This document shows, in pieces, positions 51,212 through 61,177 of a DNA stretch of 64,000 nucleotides. Source of the stretch: Calothrix sp. PCC 7103 (GTDB lineage Bacteria > Cyanobacteriota > Cyanobacteriia > Cyanobacteriales > Nostocaceae). Position 1 is the first letter of the stretch. Every line of letters begins with the position of its first letter. The DNA is taken from NCBI RefSeq assembly GCF_000331305.1, contig NZ_KB217473.1, positions 1 to 64,000 on the forward strand, read 5' to 3'. The position numbers were made by a program, and so were the translations under genes. Under the pieces are notes generated by a model, which was not told the DNA's origin, did no database searches, and was given only the letters and a program-made list of their open reading frames with translations.

Positions 51212-53737
51212 ATGACCAGTAGTGCATCTTTTAACTATTCTGACGACTCTTCCATCAGAAGCTTAAAACCTCAAGCTTGGGAAGCGCAGCGCTTTCTGTT
51301 CTGGTTCAGCCACTATTGGAACTATATATTGTCGCTAACTCCAGAGGCAGGAGAGCGACCAGGGTGGCAAATGTACACTAAATACCCGATAGAGCCACGA
51401 GACTTTTGGGAGTTATTTATAGATGAAGAAGTTTTGGTGGGAGTGAACTTTGGAAAATTTACGAAATATATAATGTCGGACATAGACATTAAGAGCAAAA
51501 ACCACCCAGACAACGACAGAGAGCGCTATGACGGTGTTTTAAAAGCAATGGAGGGTATCGGGCTGTCTCGCCCAATAGTTACACGCTCTTCAGATAGTGG
51601 GGGACTGCACGTATATTGGTTCTTGGCTGAAGAAGTACATTCTTATACATTAGCTATCACTGCCAAACGAGCGCTAAATAAAGCCGAACAAAAGTACCAA
51701 TTGCGGGACGGACAGTTGGAACTGTTCCCTAATCCTAAAGACTACGATGTGGAGCGGGTAACGAGCCATAAACCGCACCGCGTACCGTTGCAACAAGGCT
51801 CGTATATATTAGATTGGGATTTAATGCCGATTTCTAGCAGTATCAGCACTTTTCTGGATTGGGCGGACTGGTCAAGCGCTGGTCAGGATATGACGCTTCT
51901 TGAAGAGTCGATGCAGCGGGCACAGGAGATAGAATTACAAGAGCGTACTTACTACCGCAAAAGAACCTCGATTGAGCAGTTTCACAATGATTTATTGAAA
52001 CAGCAACAAATCGGGTGGACAAGCTACGGGCAAACCAACTTTTTACTGTTAAAGTTTGCGATGTACGGGATTATCTTTGAGGGTTTGCAAGGTAAAGAAC
52101 TAGTGCAGTGGATGGTCAACGTGTGCCTGAATGCTCCGGGCTACCAGCGTTTCTGTCGGCATACACACGAAATTGAAAAGCGGTGCAAACACTGGGCAAA
52201 GTGCGCTCAAAAAAAGTATTACCCCTATCCGGGCAAACCACCACGAGATAAAACATTTAAAGAATCATTTGGAGGGGAGTTAGGGGAGAACAACATAATT
52301 CCGTTTGCCAAAGCTAAACAGTTGCGCCAAGACAATATTCGGCGCTTGTGGGCAGTAGTACAGGAACTGAAAGGACAAGGAGCTTATCCCCAAGACGTAA
52401 ACAGAAGAATGGAGGCGATAAGAAAGGAAGCGCAAGCAAAACACCGTAAGGGTTTCAGCCCGACGACACTGTATCGTAAAGAGTATATATACTTATGGCA
52501 CCCGCGCTTTGATGCTTTGGGGATAGAATTTATAGATGGTGTAAACCCTGATTTTTACGTGAGTTTGTACCCGCAAATGCCTGATCCGTGGTTGGAAGTA
52601 CAAAAATATTCACCAAAGGAAGAAACTAAGCAGAGTAAGGGTTTACACCACTTTGGCTATACTGAAGGTTTGTTGATGCTGGCGCCAGCCAAGGAGCTTG
52701 AGGAAACGGTAATTACAGCAGTAGTGGGAATCGAGACCGAGCGATGCGAAGCGAGCGGGGAAGCAACGAGACCAGAGGCGCCAGCCGAGGGTGAGCTAGG
52801 ACTTGAACTACCTTTAGACGGGGAAGAGAACGTAAATACTCCAATAGCTCCCAAACTCAATTTAATTCTAACTATTTCCATCCTCTTTCAAATAGTTAGT
52901 AGTCTAATTAATTCAATTACCAGTCACTTAAATTCTTTACCCAAAACAATTAATTCAAATACTCAAGAGTTAATTAGTGAGAGTGTAAACAATTTAATAA
53001 GTGAATTAATTAGTTTCAATAACTTCACCAGTTTCCATAACTCTAATTCTTCTAACTTTTCTAATTCCGTAATTGAAGGTAATTTAGTAATTCAAATTAA
53101 TGCGCGCCTAGATAGTACAAATAGATTAGTATTTTGGCACCTGTTGAGTAGACATGTACTAGTGCGACCAAGCTTACTAATTCAAACCCAAATACTTGAG
53201 TGTTTATTTAGCTTGTCTGGGGACGGTGGCAGCCTTTCCACCCCCAAATCGAGTTATATACCATCCAAGCGGTTAGAGAGCGCTTTAGACGCTTCCATCG
53301 GTCAAGGGGAGAATAATTTAAAACTAGATGAAGCAGCAGATATTATTAGCGGCACTGGGCAAGAATTTAGTAAAACTGAATCAAACCAAGCTGAAGGGCA
53401 ATTACCAGATATTGAAACTGTCATCTCTCCAGAGACAGAAGTTTCACTATTGCAGTTCAAAGCCCAATTAGAGAAAATGCAGCAGGAAGCTAAGGCGCGC
53501 CAGCTTTTGAAAGGTTATTGTCAGCAATTGAACCAAAAGCCCACACTGGATCAGCAACTATGTTTGAAAAACATCTTGCATCACTGCTTACTGCTGAAAT
53601 CCTCCTACCAATCCCTGCGGCAAGAAGCTCAAGAGTGGATGTTTGTCGCTAGTGATGAAATTGTTACTCAGCTTGGGGGACTAGTAAATTCATTCTGGAG
53701 CTATTTAGAAAGTTTGAATTTAGAAATACCCTTCTAG
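51212..53737 (+). CDS. plasmid replication initiator with AEP-primase-like domain
   Basis: 841 residues. The N-terminal 200 residues contain primase-polymerase motifs: IMSDIDIKSK (D-x-D at 90-92, metal binding) and SDSGGLHVYWFL (residues 127-138, with the S-x-H type His133), features of archaeo-eukaryotic-type primases in plasmid Rep proteins. The middle (about 250-370) is helical, with HTHEIEKRCKHWAKCAQ. The segment at about 545-650 is unusual: Asn/Ser/Ile-rich and low in complexity, encoded by an AT-rich block. It is the best candidate for initiation of replication, with upstream iterons. The C-terminus is helical (about 750-841). Confidence 0.8.
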   Translation: MTSSASFNYSDDSSIRSLKPQAWEAQRFLFWFSHYWNYILSLTPEAGERPGWQMYTKYPIEPRDFWELFIDEEVLVGVNFGKFTKYIMSDIDIKSKNHPDNDRERYDGVLKAMEGIGLSRPIVTRSSDSGGLHVYWFLAEEVHSYTLAITAKRALNKAEQKYQLRDGQLELFPNPKDYDVERVTSHKPHRVPLQQGSYILDWDLMPISSSISTFLDWADWSSAGQDMTLLEESMQRAQEIELQERTYYRKRTSIEQFHNDLLKQQQIGWTSYGQTNFLLLKFAMYGIIFEGLQGKELVQWMVNVCLNAPGYQRFCRHTHEIEKRCKHWAKCAQKKYYPYPGKPPRDKTFKESFGGELGENNIIPFAKAKQLRQDNIRRLWAVVQELKGQGAYPQDVNRRMEAIRKEAQAKHRKGFSPTTLYRKEYIYLWHPRFDALGIEFIDGVNPDFYVSLYPQMPDPWLEVQKYSPKEETKQSKGLHHFGYTEGLLMLAPAKELEETVITAVVGIETERCEASGEATRPEAPAEGELGLELPLDGEENVNTPIAPKLNLILTISILFQIVSSLINSITSHLNSLPKTINSNTQELISESVNNLISELISFNNFTSFHNSNSSNFSNSVIEGNLVIQINARLDSTNRLVFWHLLSRHVLVRPSLLIQTQILECLFSLSGDGGSLSTPKSSYIPSKRLESALDASIGQGENNLKLDEAADIISGTGQEFSKTESNQAEGQLPDIETVISPETEVSLLQFKAQLEKMQQEAKARQLLKGYCQQLNQKPTLDQQLCLKNILHHCLLLKSSYQSLRQEAQEWMFVASDEIVTQLGGLVNSFWSYLESLNLEIPF
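52850..53110. repeat. AT-rich TTAATT-repeat block inside rep
   Basis: About 260 bp of the rep gene repeat short TTAATT/AATTAATT units (for example AATTAATTCA at about 52907 and about 52949, TTAATTAG at about 52970 and 53007), and the plus strand is poor in G. The encoded protein is low in complexity. The block would melt easily and could be the origin's DNA-unwinding element. Confidence 0.5.
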
Positions 53738-54005
53738 GTCTTCAAGGGTTTTGGTACTGGCGCCATCAGGTTTCAGCACTTAAACACCCAGCTTACGTTT
53801 TGCATCCAGACCCGGACGATGTTTGAGGCTGGTAATACATCGCGGCGCTTGAAAAATATTGCCGGGGCCTGCTTTGCGCTGGCTTAGAATTGTAGCTATG
53901 TAATGAAAGCGTAGTAAGCGGACGGGCATATATACAAAATTTATTTTCCCCTTGTACCTAATGGTTCACAATTGTAGGCAGTGCATTACAGAGGGGACGG
54001 GTTCA

Positions 54006-54806
54006 ATGGCACGCAAAAACAACGCTCTACGGGAAATCAAGGGTTTTGGTGGTACGAGTACTAAAGTTCACCAACCCGTAAAATCAAAACAACAAGCAAA
54101 AACCATACCAATCACTAAAGGAAAATGGGAAGCTTGGCACTGCATGGGAGAAATGGATAACCCTACCCATTGGAGCCTGATGGGAGAAGGAAGCCTGGAA
54201 GATTGTTTTGAAGAACTGGACGAGGAGATTCGCTGCCAGTTGCAGGAACCGATGGTGCAGGACGGCACAGTTGCCAAGTTGGACGCGAAGTACTCGCACG
54301 AACCGGAAGTCATCGTTGAGATACTGGAGAGATTCACGGCGCCCAAGATTAACACATTAAAACAGCAGTGCCTTGAACAAAGAGAAGTACAAGGGGATAA
54401 TTGGCTGATTGCTGCTTCTCCGTCCAAGTTCAAACGGCAAGCAGCGCAAAATTACCCCTTTGCTTACAGCGATTACTGGGAAGTGTGGGAAGTCAACGGC
54501 GCACAAGGCTTTTTTATAGCGGACGGAACTTTGAGTGAGTGCCTTGAAGAAGTAAGGCTTTCTCTTACCCTAGAGATTGATATGCAGCTTGACCCTTCCT
54601 CAGTTGATGATGACATGAGCGAGGAAGCGGAAATCGAGCAGTTTTTTGAGCATCAGGGAGTTACACTTCGCAAGCGGCTCTTGGAAATTAAATCTAATTG
54701 TTTAACCAAGGGAGAATGTAAACACAACAATTGGGTCATTCGCTCCCAGCGCACTCGTGAGCAATGCCAGTGGATGGCACAGCATGAGTATCCGATTTTT
54801 ATGTAG
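54006..54806 (+). CDS. hypothetical protein, 266 aa
   Basis: Unrecognised protein. Two similar halves are visible: WEAWHCMGEMDNPTHWSLMG with GSLEDCFEELDEEIRCQLQ, and YWEVWEVNGAQGFFIADG with TLSECLEEVRLSLTLEIDMQ, so it is probably an internal duplication. A third, weaker copy may end the protein. The start is taken at the ATG with GAGGGGAC upstream (54006) rather than the upstream ATG. It lies downstream of rep and may belong to the replication/transfer region. Confidence 0.55.
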   Translation: MARKNNALREIKGFGGTSTKVHQPVKSKQQAKTIPITKGKWEAWHCMGEMDNPTHWSLMGEGSLEDCFEELDEEIRCQLQEPMVQDGTVAKLDAKYSHEPEVIVEILERFTAPKINTLKQQCLEQREVQGDNWLIAASPSKFKRQAAQNYPFAYSDYWEVWEVNGAQGFFIADGTLSECLEEVRLSLTLEIDMQLDPSSVDDDMSEEAEIEQFFEHQGVTLRKRLLEIKSNCLTKGECKHNNWVIRSQRTREQCQWMAQHEYPIFM

Positions 54807-55032
54807 ATATTGTTAGTTTAAGCTAGCGATAAACTTGAGTGTGGAGGCAGGGTGCTTTTAGATTGTCTTCTAAGTGCAGACTTTTCGGCGTGGCTTCAAA
54901 TATTACTCCAACTTTGGTTGCTAACCGATAGCCAAAAGTGGCAGCGGAAGAAAATTACTCAATATTGGGGTGCTTAGATTTACAAAGCTTGGGGACAACA
55001 GAGGTTGTAACTGTGTTTGAGTCATCATTATT

Positions 55033-55335
55033 CTAATTAAATCGCGACTCAATAAAAGCTTCTTGCTCATCAGCACTCAAGTTTTGAAAAGATTGGGGAG
55101 TTTTAACTTGCCCTACTAATTCCAAAAGGTCTCGACCAGCTTGTTGTTGCTCAATCCTCATTTCTTCGGTTACTTTTTCACCTAAGAGAATTTTTACAAT
55201 ATCAGCATCTGCCAGCATGGCATTTTTGCTTTTACGGCTATCAATCACGCTTTGCAAATACTCATCAATGACAATTCTCACTGTTTTGCGGTCTGATTTT
55301 TTGGTGCGAGATTTGAGTTTAGTAGCTTCACTCAT
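55033..55335 (-). CDS. small RHH-like / antitoxin-like protein, 100 aa
   Basis: The N-terminal third is basic and includes SDRKTVRIVIDEYLQSVIDSRK, similar to a strand-helix of RHH or ParD-like antitoxins. The C-terminus is acidic and helical. No toxin gene is adjacent, so an orphan regulator is equally possible. It runs left, opposite to its neighbours. The 54807-55032 gap to the left shows no gene. Confidence 0.5.
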   Translation of the reverse strand: MSEATKLKSRTKKSDRKTVRIVIDEYLQSVIDSRKSKNAMLADADIVKILLGEKVTEEMRIEQQQAGRDLLELVGQVKTPQSFQNLSADEQEAFIESRFN

Positions 55336-55917
55336 ACATAGTTGGTTTAATAAACTAATTATGGTTAAGTGAACCAGTTATGTCAAACTTGACAAGAATG
55401 GCTAATAATAACTCTTTTGCAATGTTGATTTTCAGGATACTTGTAAATACCATTGATGCTAATTAGCGTTGATCAAATCATTCAAAATATTTTGTTCGGT
55501 TCGGGAGGATGCTTTCTCAACCTTTTATGCCATTAGGCGTTTAATACAGAAATCAACTTAAACTTATTCTTGCTCAATTGTCTTCTACGATTGGGCATCT
55601 TTTTTTAACCAAAAATTTTCACCCTTCAGATTTTGATTATCAATAATTTCAAGTAATTACTTTACAAATTTGAAACCCAGTTGTGCATAGGTGTTCAGCC
55701 TTATGCGCCACCTTTTTAATGCAGATAAAAGGCAGTCAGTTTTAACTTTCAAATTAACACCAAAGGGCGTGAATAACGGTGCAGAAGAAGTAATTTGACA
55801 AGAACAAAAATCTTTATCAAATATTTATTACTTAGTTTGTTTTTTTACAAAACAGACCATAGGTTTACATTTTACAGTTCAAACCACCAACCACAATTAT
55901 TTTCTAGGAGAAAACTC
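55336..55917. other. 580-bp leader region before second toxin-like gene, with terminator
   Basis: No gene. A hairpin GCTCAATTG / CGATTGGGC with a T-run (55572-55607) looks like a terminator or attenuator. Further along, TTGACA (55795) and A/T-rich sequence may be a promoter for the gene at 55918. Confidence 0.45.
55572..55607 (+). terminator. hairpin with T-run upstream of secreted toxin gene
   Basis: A 9-bp stem with two or three wobble pairs (GCTCAATTG and CGATTGGGC), 7-base loop, then a run of eight T. Confidence 0.6.
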
Positions 55918-57774
55918 GTGAAAACATCTATTCACAACTCAATCGCTCGCCGCATTGCCTCAGTTTTTGTATTTGGCGCAATGGTTACGACTCAAGTTGT
56001 AGCTCCAATAACTGGAGTTGCCAACCAAGAGCAAACAATTGCCAATGCCCAAACTAAAACTACAACCAGTGCAACCAGCAAAACCACTTCCGCCCAAGCT
56101 GCCATTAACATGGTCAACTACTGCTGGAACAATTTCTATGTCAAGCGTCCCCAAGTTTATTCTCTTGGAATGCAGGACAAGCAGACGGAACAACTTAACA
56201 GTTTAATCAACGGTTTAAGGGTTGTCAGCACAAGCTATTACTACGGTCATTGCGGTATCAACGGTCAAGGTCAAGGTGAGGAATTTGCGCGCGCTGCAAG
56301 AAGCAGAATTGAATTTCTCTTCGACAAGTACGCTGCCAACCCTCTTTACAAAGCCACGTTTAAAGTCTATCAAAACGAAACAGTCGCTAAACAAATGGTG
56401 ACAGTTTGGAGAAAGAGTTTAAGCGTCAATGCCTATGTGCCGCCAACCGTTACCTACGATACAGGAAAAGCCAACATTGCCAAAGCTGAAAAAGCTTACT
56501 CCCTGATTGTAGATTTACATAAATCTAATTTGCAATTACAAGCTCTAGTATATAAAGCCAATCTCAAGTACTACGAAAAGTACGCCAACGAGAATGGTTT
56601 AAACAATCTTTACTACGCTGGAGAAGCCCTTTATCGAGATTACAACGCCAGAAACAACACACAACTTTTTCTACCAACTGAAAACATTGGCGGAGCTGGG
56701 TCTTTCCCTAATCCTTCAATTCAGTTTGAAGCCTCGCCAATAGATTTTCTGCCCGTAGTTGGTAATGACCACCGAAAGGGCTACAAAGCCAGACTGGACA
56801 GAGACCTGAAAAACTACAAGTACAAAACTATCGTTCCAGACCTGTTTGAGCAAGTCAACAAAAGTATCTTGTATTTGGAACAAGTCAAAGGACTAAGCCG
56901 ACTAAACAGTTTCAACTATCTAATGGCCGAACTGGGCCTTGATTTATTGCTTGGAGTAACTGACGTGCCAATGGGTAAAACCAGAAGCTACCTGTCAGCT
57001 ATTCCCGACAATCAGCTACGAAGCGCTGCCGCCAGAACCAGCAATCCCAAGCGTGCTAACGCTCTTGTCGATGACATCAAAAAGACTAGTCGTACAAGCA
57101 GCAGAAGCGGTTCAGGTTCAGTTGCTGATGATGCTAAAAAGCCGAGTCGCAACAATCCAAGTGACGACACCAACAAACGTCCAAGTTTGGAGTGTGTAGC
57201 TTATAGTCCGGATACTGACACTGACAAAGGTGAGTTTAGTCTTGCCCTTGCTAAAAGTGTCAACAAGTCGAAGTCATTGATTGCTAAAGCGCTAGAAGAT
57301 ACTGGCGCAAAAGTGGTTAGTGATGCTCCTGTGGCTGCTAATTCGGAGTTTGCTCCTGAGTTTAGTGGGCAATTGGAGTTTGTAGCCAGTAAATGTCTTC
57401 CTCGTAGATTTACGGATGGGGATTTCGACAAAACAGGCTACAAAAATGCGGACGATTTTTACAATAAACTTATTGAAGGTGGAGAGAATTCTACCAAAGA
57501 GTTTATACGTAAAAATTGGGACGAAGGAACATTCAATAATTCTTACAAAAGTGCTGAATACCATTTAAGAAAACATGGGCGCGGTAAGACCTTGAGACGA
57601 TATACTGCTGAAGCAAATTACAACTTCAAAAAGTATAACAGCCTAAAAGTTGAGGTCAATATTTACCCACAGTTATCGGAAGGTTTTGGTGATTTTGGAT
57701 GGAAGATTGACTCCCCTTACGGTCGCGGTGTATACACAAAATCAGGAAAAATTTTGACATTTAGCAAGAAATAG
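55918..57774 (+). CDS. secreted toxin-like protein with Sec signal peptide and BECR-RNase-like C-terminus
   Basis: 618 residues from a GTG with an excellent AGGAGA ribosome binding site; the frame opens further upstream to 55795, but that part lacks coding character. Residues 1-35 are a Sec signal peptide (basic start, hydrophobic ASVFVFGAMVTTQVVAPI, Ala-containing end). A helical middle with YYYGHC repeats follows. The linker (about 420-480) is rich in Ser/Arg/Asp. The last 90 residues (from SAEYHLRKHGRGKTLRRYT) resemble BECR-fold RNase toxins: an early His, a basic middle and a final Tyr-Thr-Lys-Ser-Gly strand. Two small genes that follow are candidate immunity proteins. Confidence 0.68.
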   Translation: MKTSIHNSIARRIASVFVFGAMVTTQVVAPITGVANQEQTIANAQTKTTTSATSKTTSAQAAINMVNYCWNNFYVKRPQVYSLGMQDKQTEQLNSLINGLRVVSTSYYYGHCGINGQGQGEEFARAARSRIEFLFDKYAANPLYKATFKVYQNETVAKQMVTVWRKSLSVNAYVPPTVTYDTGKANIAKAEKAYSLIVDLHKSNLQLQALVYKANLKYYEKYANENGLNNLYYAGEALYRDYNARNNTQLFLPTENIGGAGSFPNPSIQFEASPIDFLPVVGNDHRKGYKARLDRDLKNYKYKTIVPDLFEQVNKSILYLEQVKGLSRLNSFNYLMAELGLDLLLGVTDVPMGKTRSYLSAIPDNQLRSAAARTSNPKRANALVDDIKKTSRTSSRSGSGSVADDAKKPSRNNPSDDTNKRPSLECVAYSPDTDTDKGEFSLALAKSVNKSKSLIAKALEDTGAKVVSDAPVAANSEFAPEFSGQLEFVASKCLPRRFTDGDFDKTGYKNADDFYNKLIEGGENSTKEFIRKNWDEGTFNNSYKSAEYHLRKHGRGKTLRRYTAEANYNFKKYNSLKVEVNIYPQLSEGFGDFGWKIDSPYGRGVYTKSGKILTFSKK

Positions 57775-57788
57775 AGCTTAATTTCTGC

Positions 57789-58181
57789 ATGAAGTTTGCT
57801 CTTTTTACTATCTTAATTCCAGATTTACCTATTTCTGACAAGCCAACTGATCGATGTGAAGTATTGCTGGAACAGCTTGAGTTACTTGAGTTTCAACTTG
57901 TTGGACATATTAGCAGCTTGGAAGATGGAAATGATTGTACTGAGCTAATTAAATTGTTGATTGAGCATACTTTAGGCAATATTGAACAAGCTTTAAAAAA
58001 GCTTACTTCACCATCACCTATTGAAGGGCTATATATAGACAAAGTAATAAGCTACTTGCAACTTTCTGTATTGGCGGTAAATTTATATTCTCAGACAAAT
58101 CTAAATATATGGATTTTGAATGAGAGTTTAGTAAAAAGAGCTTTCCGACTACAAAATTGCTTGAAAAATGCTAATCCGTAG
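57789..58181 (+). CDS. candidate immunity protein, 130 aa
   Basis: 130 residues, fully helical, acidic and Leu-rich (KCEVLLEQLELL-type heptads and LLIEHTLGNIEQALKKL). It starts 14 bp after the toxin-like gene, the classical place for an immunity gene. No recognised family. The basis is position alone. Confidence 0.5.
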   Translation: MKFALFTILIPDLPISDKPTDRCEVLLEQLELLEFQLVGHISSLEDGNDCTELIKLLIEHTLGNIEQALKKLTSPSPIEGLYIDKVISYLQLSVLAVNLYSQTNLNIWILNESLVKRAFRLQNCLKNANP

Positions 58182-58223
58182 TAATCGACTCAGAAAGTAG
58201 ATTTGATTGTAAACAATGTTATT

Positions 58224-58281
58224 GACTACTAGTTTGAAGAAAACAATTTTTTTCTTCATTATAAACTAGTAGTCTTTTTTT
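58224..58281 (+). terminator. terminator between candidate immunity gene and downstream gene
   Basis: 12-bp arms GACTACTAGTTT (58224-58235) and AAACTAGTAGTC (58263-58274) contain a second inner stem (GAAGAAAA / TTTTCTTC). A T-run of seven follows directly. Confidence 0.85.
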
Positions 58282-58293
58282 ATGTAAAAATTT

Positions 58294-59037
58294 ATGAAAT
58301 CGAAAGCAATCAACCCAACAACTGAACCAAATAACCCTAAAGATAAAATCAAACGCTTTTGTGAAATATGCCTGCTAAGAGAAGATGGCAAGCAACTAGA
58401 GAGGAACGAAGCCGATATAGCCATTGATTATCTATATTCCCCTTTTTCGGACGATGATTTGTGCAGTCAGCTAATTTATTTGCTTACTAAAGGTAGAAAA
58501 TTCAGTAATTGGGCACTAACAGCCAGTCAAGAAAAAAAGATTTTGAAGTTGGTTGAAAATGCCGATAAGCAATTTGAGCATTGCCTTTGGATTGAATATA
58601 TTTTTTTCTATCTATACGGAAATTACGCACCTTCAGAAGAGGATAAAGATGAACTATGGTACAGATTGCCGATTATTGCAACACACTTTAAATCCTTATT
58701 TATAACAGAATTAACTTATGATAAAGCGCTAGACATAATTATCTCTACCTTACAGGTTAAATCCAAGCTAAAATATAAATCTTTTGATGTAGTCGCAAGC
58801 TATAAACAACAATTAAAGTCTATTTTTGATAGTCATGTATTTTATCAAACTACTAATGACTACTTTACAAATGAGAAAATTTTCTCTGGAGTTAAAAAGA
58901 TTATCGAATTTACACTTAAATTAGACTCCAAATCAGCAACCGATTTAACAAATAAGCTAGTTTGGAAGTTATTGGAAAAACCGCAGATCGAAAAAATGTG
59001 CAATGAAATAAATTTGTGTTTAGAGAAGTATAAGTAA
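58294..59037 (+). CDS. hypothetical protein, 247 aa
   Basis: Helical, charged protein, unrecognised. It follows the terminator of the toxin/immunity unit by 12 bp, so it has its own promoter or depends on read-through. It could be a second immunity protein: it is near the toxin, and such loci often carry several. No motif supports this directly. Confidence 0.5.
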   Translation: MKSKAINPTTEPNNPKDKIKRFCEICLLREDGKQLERNEADIAIDYLYSPFSDDDLCSQLIYLLTKGRKFSNWALTASQEKKILKLVENADKQFEHCLWIEYIFFYLYGNYAPSEEDKDELWYRLPIIATHFKSLFITELTYDKALDIIISTLQVKSKLKYKSFDVVASYKQQLKSIFDSHVFYQTTNDYFTNEKIFSGVKKIIEFTLKLDSKSATDLTNKLVWKLLEKPQIEKMCNEINLCLEKYK

Positions 59038-59156
59038 ATTGTATTATATTATCAACCTTACGACTTTCAAGCATTAGTACCATGAACAATTTTAGACCCC
59101 TATCATTCCGACAAGGGTCTACTTCTTTATCTAAATTTCAACTCATCAACCACTTC

Positions 59157-60164
59157 CTACCAATATTTCCGACCCCAGTAAAATCCGTAGGTAGCGTACA
59201 GACGAGGATTAGGCAGTTCTAGTTTATAACTGCCAGATTCGGCATCTAAGAACACATCAGCCGATTCGGTGATTTGCTCAATTCCCCAAGGACAGCCTTT
59301 GTTTATGTGTACGTGATATTTAGCTTGGCGGTTATTTTCAGGCTCTGGGGGAACAACTTCCAATCTTAGTAAATCAATAGGCTGCAAAATCCAGGTATAG
59401 TGAAACTCTATATCCCGGTCAATCACCTCACTGCAAAAATAGTTGAGAGTAAATTCTACCTCTTGACCCTGCTCTAGGGGAGTGTCAAAAATAATGCTGA
59501 CTACGTTATCATCCGAATCCAGGGCTTGCTCTCTTCTAATTTTAAGCGGCTCACCTGAGTAGCTAATATCTACATCGGGTTTATCTCTGACGCACTTATA
59601 GTAATCAAATTTTTCTAGAACTTTTAGGTAATTTTTCAAGGATTTTAATCTAAAAGTTTTACTCCATCTTAAAGTGTTGGGATTTCCTTTAACGTAGGTT
59701 GCTTTAATGTTAACTTGCAAAAGTTTGTAATCCAATTCCGGAAGTTGATTAATTTCTTCTGCGTCAGTTGGAATATTTTCCTGAGTAGGTAGCTCCAGCA
59801 GTTTAATTGGGTTATTGCCTTGAGCATCATGGTTTGCGCTGAAAGCGTAATAGTTGGGATAGAAGATTTCGGCCAACTCCTCCAAATCACAATCGATGGC
59901 TCGACTCATCAGCAGCAGCATTTCGATTTCTGGTTTACTGCTTCCGGCTAGATATTTTGATAAATAGCCTTCGTAGTATTTAGCTCGCGCTTTGAACTCC
60001 TTTTTGTACTCTAGCTCTAGACAATTTTTTTGTGTACCCGCTTCTAGACTAAAGCTAATCTCAGCCATCTTTCTGCCGATGTCGGCTCTGGTTCTATTTT
60101 GACCATACCGTTGTATCAACCTCTCTAATGGATGCACTAATTTCTCTAAGGGTTGCAGCGTCAT
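59157..60164 (-). CDS. hypothetical protein with helical N-terminal region, 335 aa
   Basis: 335 residues. Residues 1-105 are helical, with a possible HTH (YLSKYLAGSSKPEIEMLLLM then AIDCDLEELAEIF). The rest is beta-rich with many aromatic residues (for example VIDRDIEFHYTWILQPIDLL, later PRLYATYGFYWGRKYW). A sensor or regulator is possible. It runs left, opposite to the toxin and transfer genes, with an AAAGG ribosome site before its ATG. Function unknown. Confidence 0.55.
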   Translation of the reverse strand: MTLQPLEKLVHPLERLIQRYGQNRTRADIGRKMAEISFSLEAGTQKNCLELEYKKEFKARAKYYEGYLSKYLAGSSKPEIEMLLLMSRAIDCDLEELAEIFYPNYYAFSANHDAQGNNPIKLLELPTQENIPTDAEEINQLPELDYKLLQVNIKATYVKGNPNTLRWSKTFRLKSLKNYLKVLEKFDYYKCVRDKPDVDISYSGEPLKIRREQALDSDDNVVSIIFDTPLEQGQEVEFTLNYFCSEVIDRDIEFHYTWILQPIDLLRLEVVPPEPENNRQAKYHVHINKGCPWGIEQITESADVFLDAESGSYKLELPNPRLYATYGFYWGRKYW

Positions 60165-61177
60165 ATTCGTACCTTTCGTAGAAAAACTACTATTGAAACG
60201 GAAAAAAGGCTAAAATATAGGTTTAAACTCGTCCTCAAAACGGCTCTGTATCCAAAACTACCTGAGAACAGAGGCTGCTAGGTAAATGCATCATGGTATT
60301 AAGTCTTGTGTGAGTGTGTAATTTGCTATTGTAACAGAGCTTGAGATACACAAAACCTATCTTTATAGGTATTTTCACAAAATATAAGTAGATTTTGTTC
60401 TCTGATACGTTTCTTGGCTTTTAAGAATTGTTTTTTCAGTTTCCGGTATTTTTCTTACTCAGTGTAGTTGCCTTTAATGCCAAGTTGATGTATACGGTTG
60501 CTTGAAGACAACTATTAACTTTCACGCTTAAACTTGTGATTACCAGAAACAAGTTAGAAATTGTTTAAAAACCTTTTTTGAAAGAAAAAATCTGATGCAG
60601 TTTCGCCTCAATTTCTTCAAGCCAAGTGTTGATACTTGCGTATCAGCCAAAAGCCTGAAACACTGACTAATGCTGCTAATTGAAGATTTGGCGCCAATTT
60701 TTCAAGAATAGTCTTCAAGGAGTTGCTACAAAACAACCCACCTTTTTTAAATGCAGATTTTAGTTGCTTGAAAAACAACTTGCACAGATTTGTAAACAAC
60801 CTTCTTTGGCTTAAAAAAATCTTGAAACAACCTATTTTCTTTTCCCAAAAAGCATGTAATAGTTAATTTCAAGTTGAAAGACGCAACCAAACATTTTAGC
60901 TTTCTCAACTTATAGACGATAACCACTTTATTAGTAAATCAAAGGAGGTTTAAGACTATTAGGTAGTATTAGTTATAAATTTTCTCCACTGCTCTCAGGC
61001 ACTGCAACTATTAGCTCTTGGAACTAGGGCTTGCTATCCGAGTGCGTCCATTTACAGCTAAAAAATTGCTGTGCCAAAAGCAGTTTTATTGCCCCGCACA
61101 AGCATCTCCTAATCAAGGCTCTAGCTTGAATTCAAATACTTTTACCTCGCACTAAACGTAATTATGAGAGCTAATTC
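60165..61177. other. 1-kb gene-free region before the VirB-like operon
   Basis: No protein gene with good composition. A short minus-strand frame (60617-60799) is Leu/Lys-rich and without support. The stretch contains A/T-rich sequence, a TTTATAGG area and, just before the operon, GGAGGT (60951-60956) far upstream of the start. It may be the transfer operon's promoter region or an oriT; I see no unambiguous nic site. Confidence 0.4.

Noticed and set aside
54068-54433. Minus-strand open frame of 121 codons
   Set aside because: Lies fully opposite the better supported 266-aa gene; Ser/Cys-rich shadow.
55795-55917. Upstream extension of the secreted toxin gene
   Set aside because: No good start signal, while a strong AGGAGA site precedes the GTG at 55918, which gives a proper signal peptide.
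60617-60799. Minus-strand frame of 60 codons
   Set aside because: No start context and no neighbours in operon arrangement; likely chance in AT-rich DNA.
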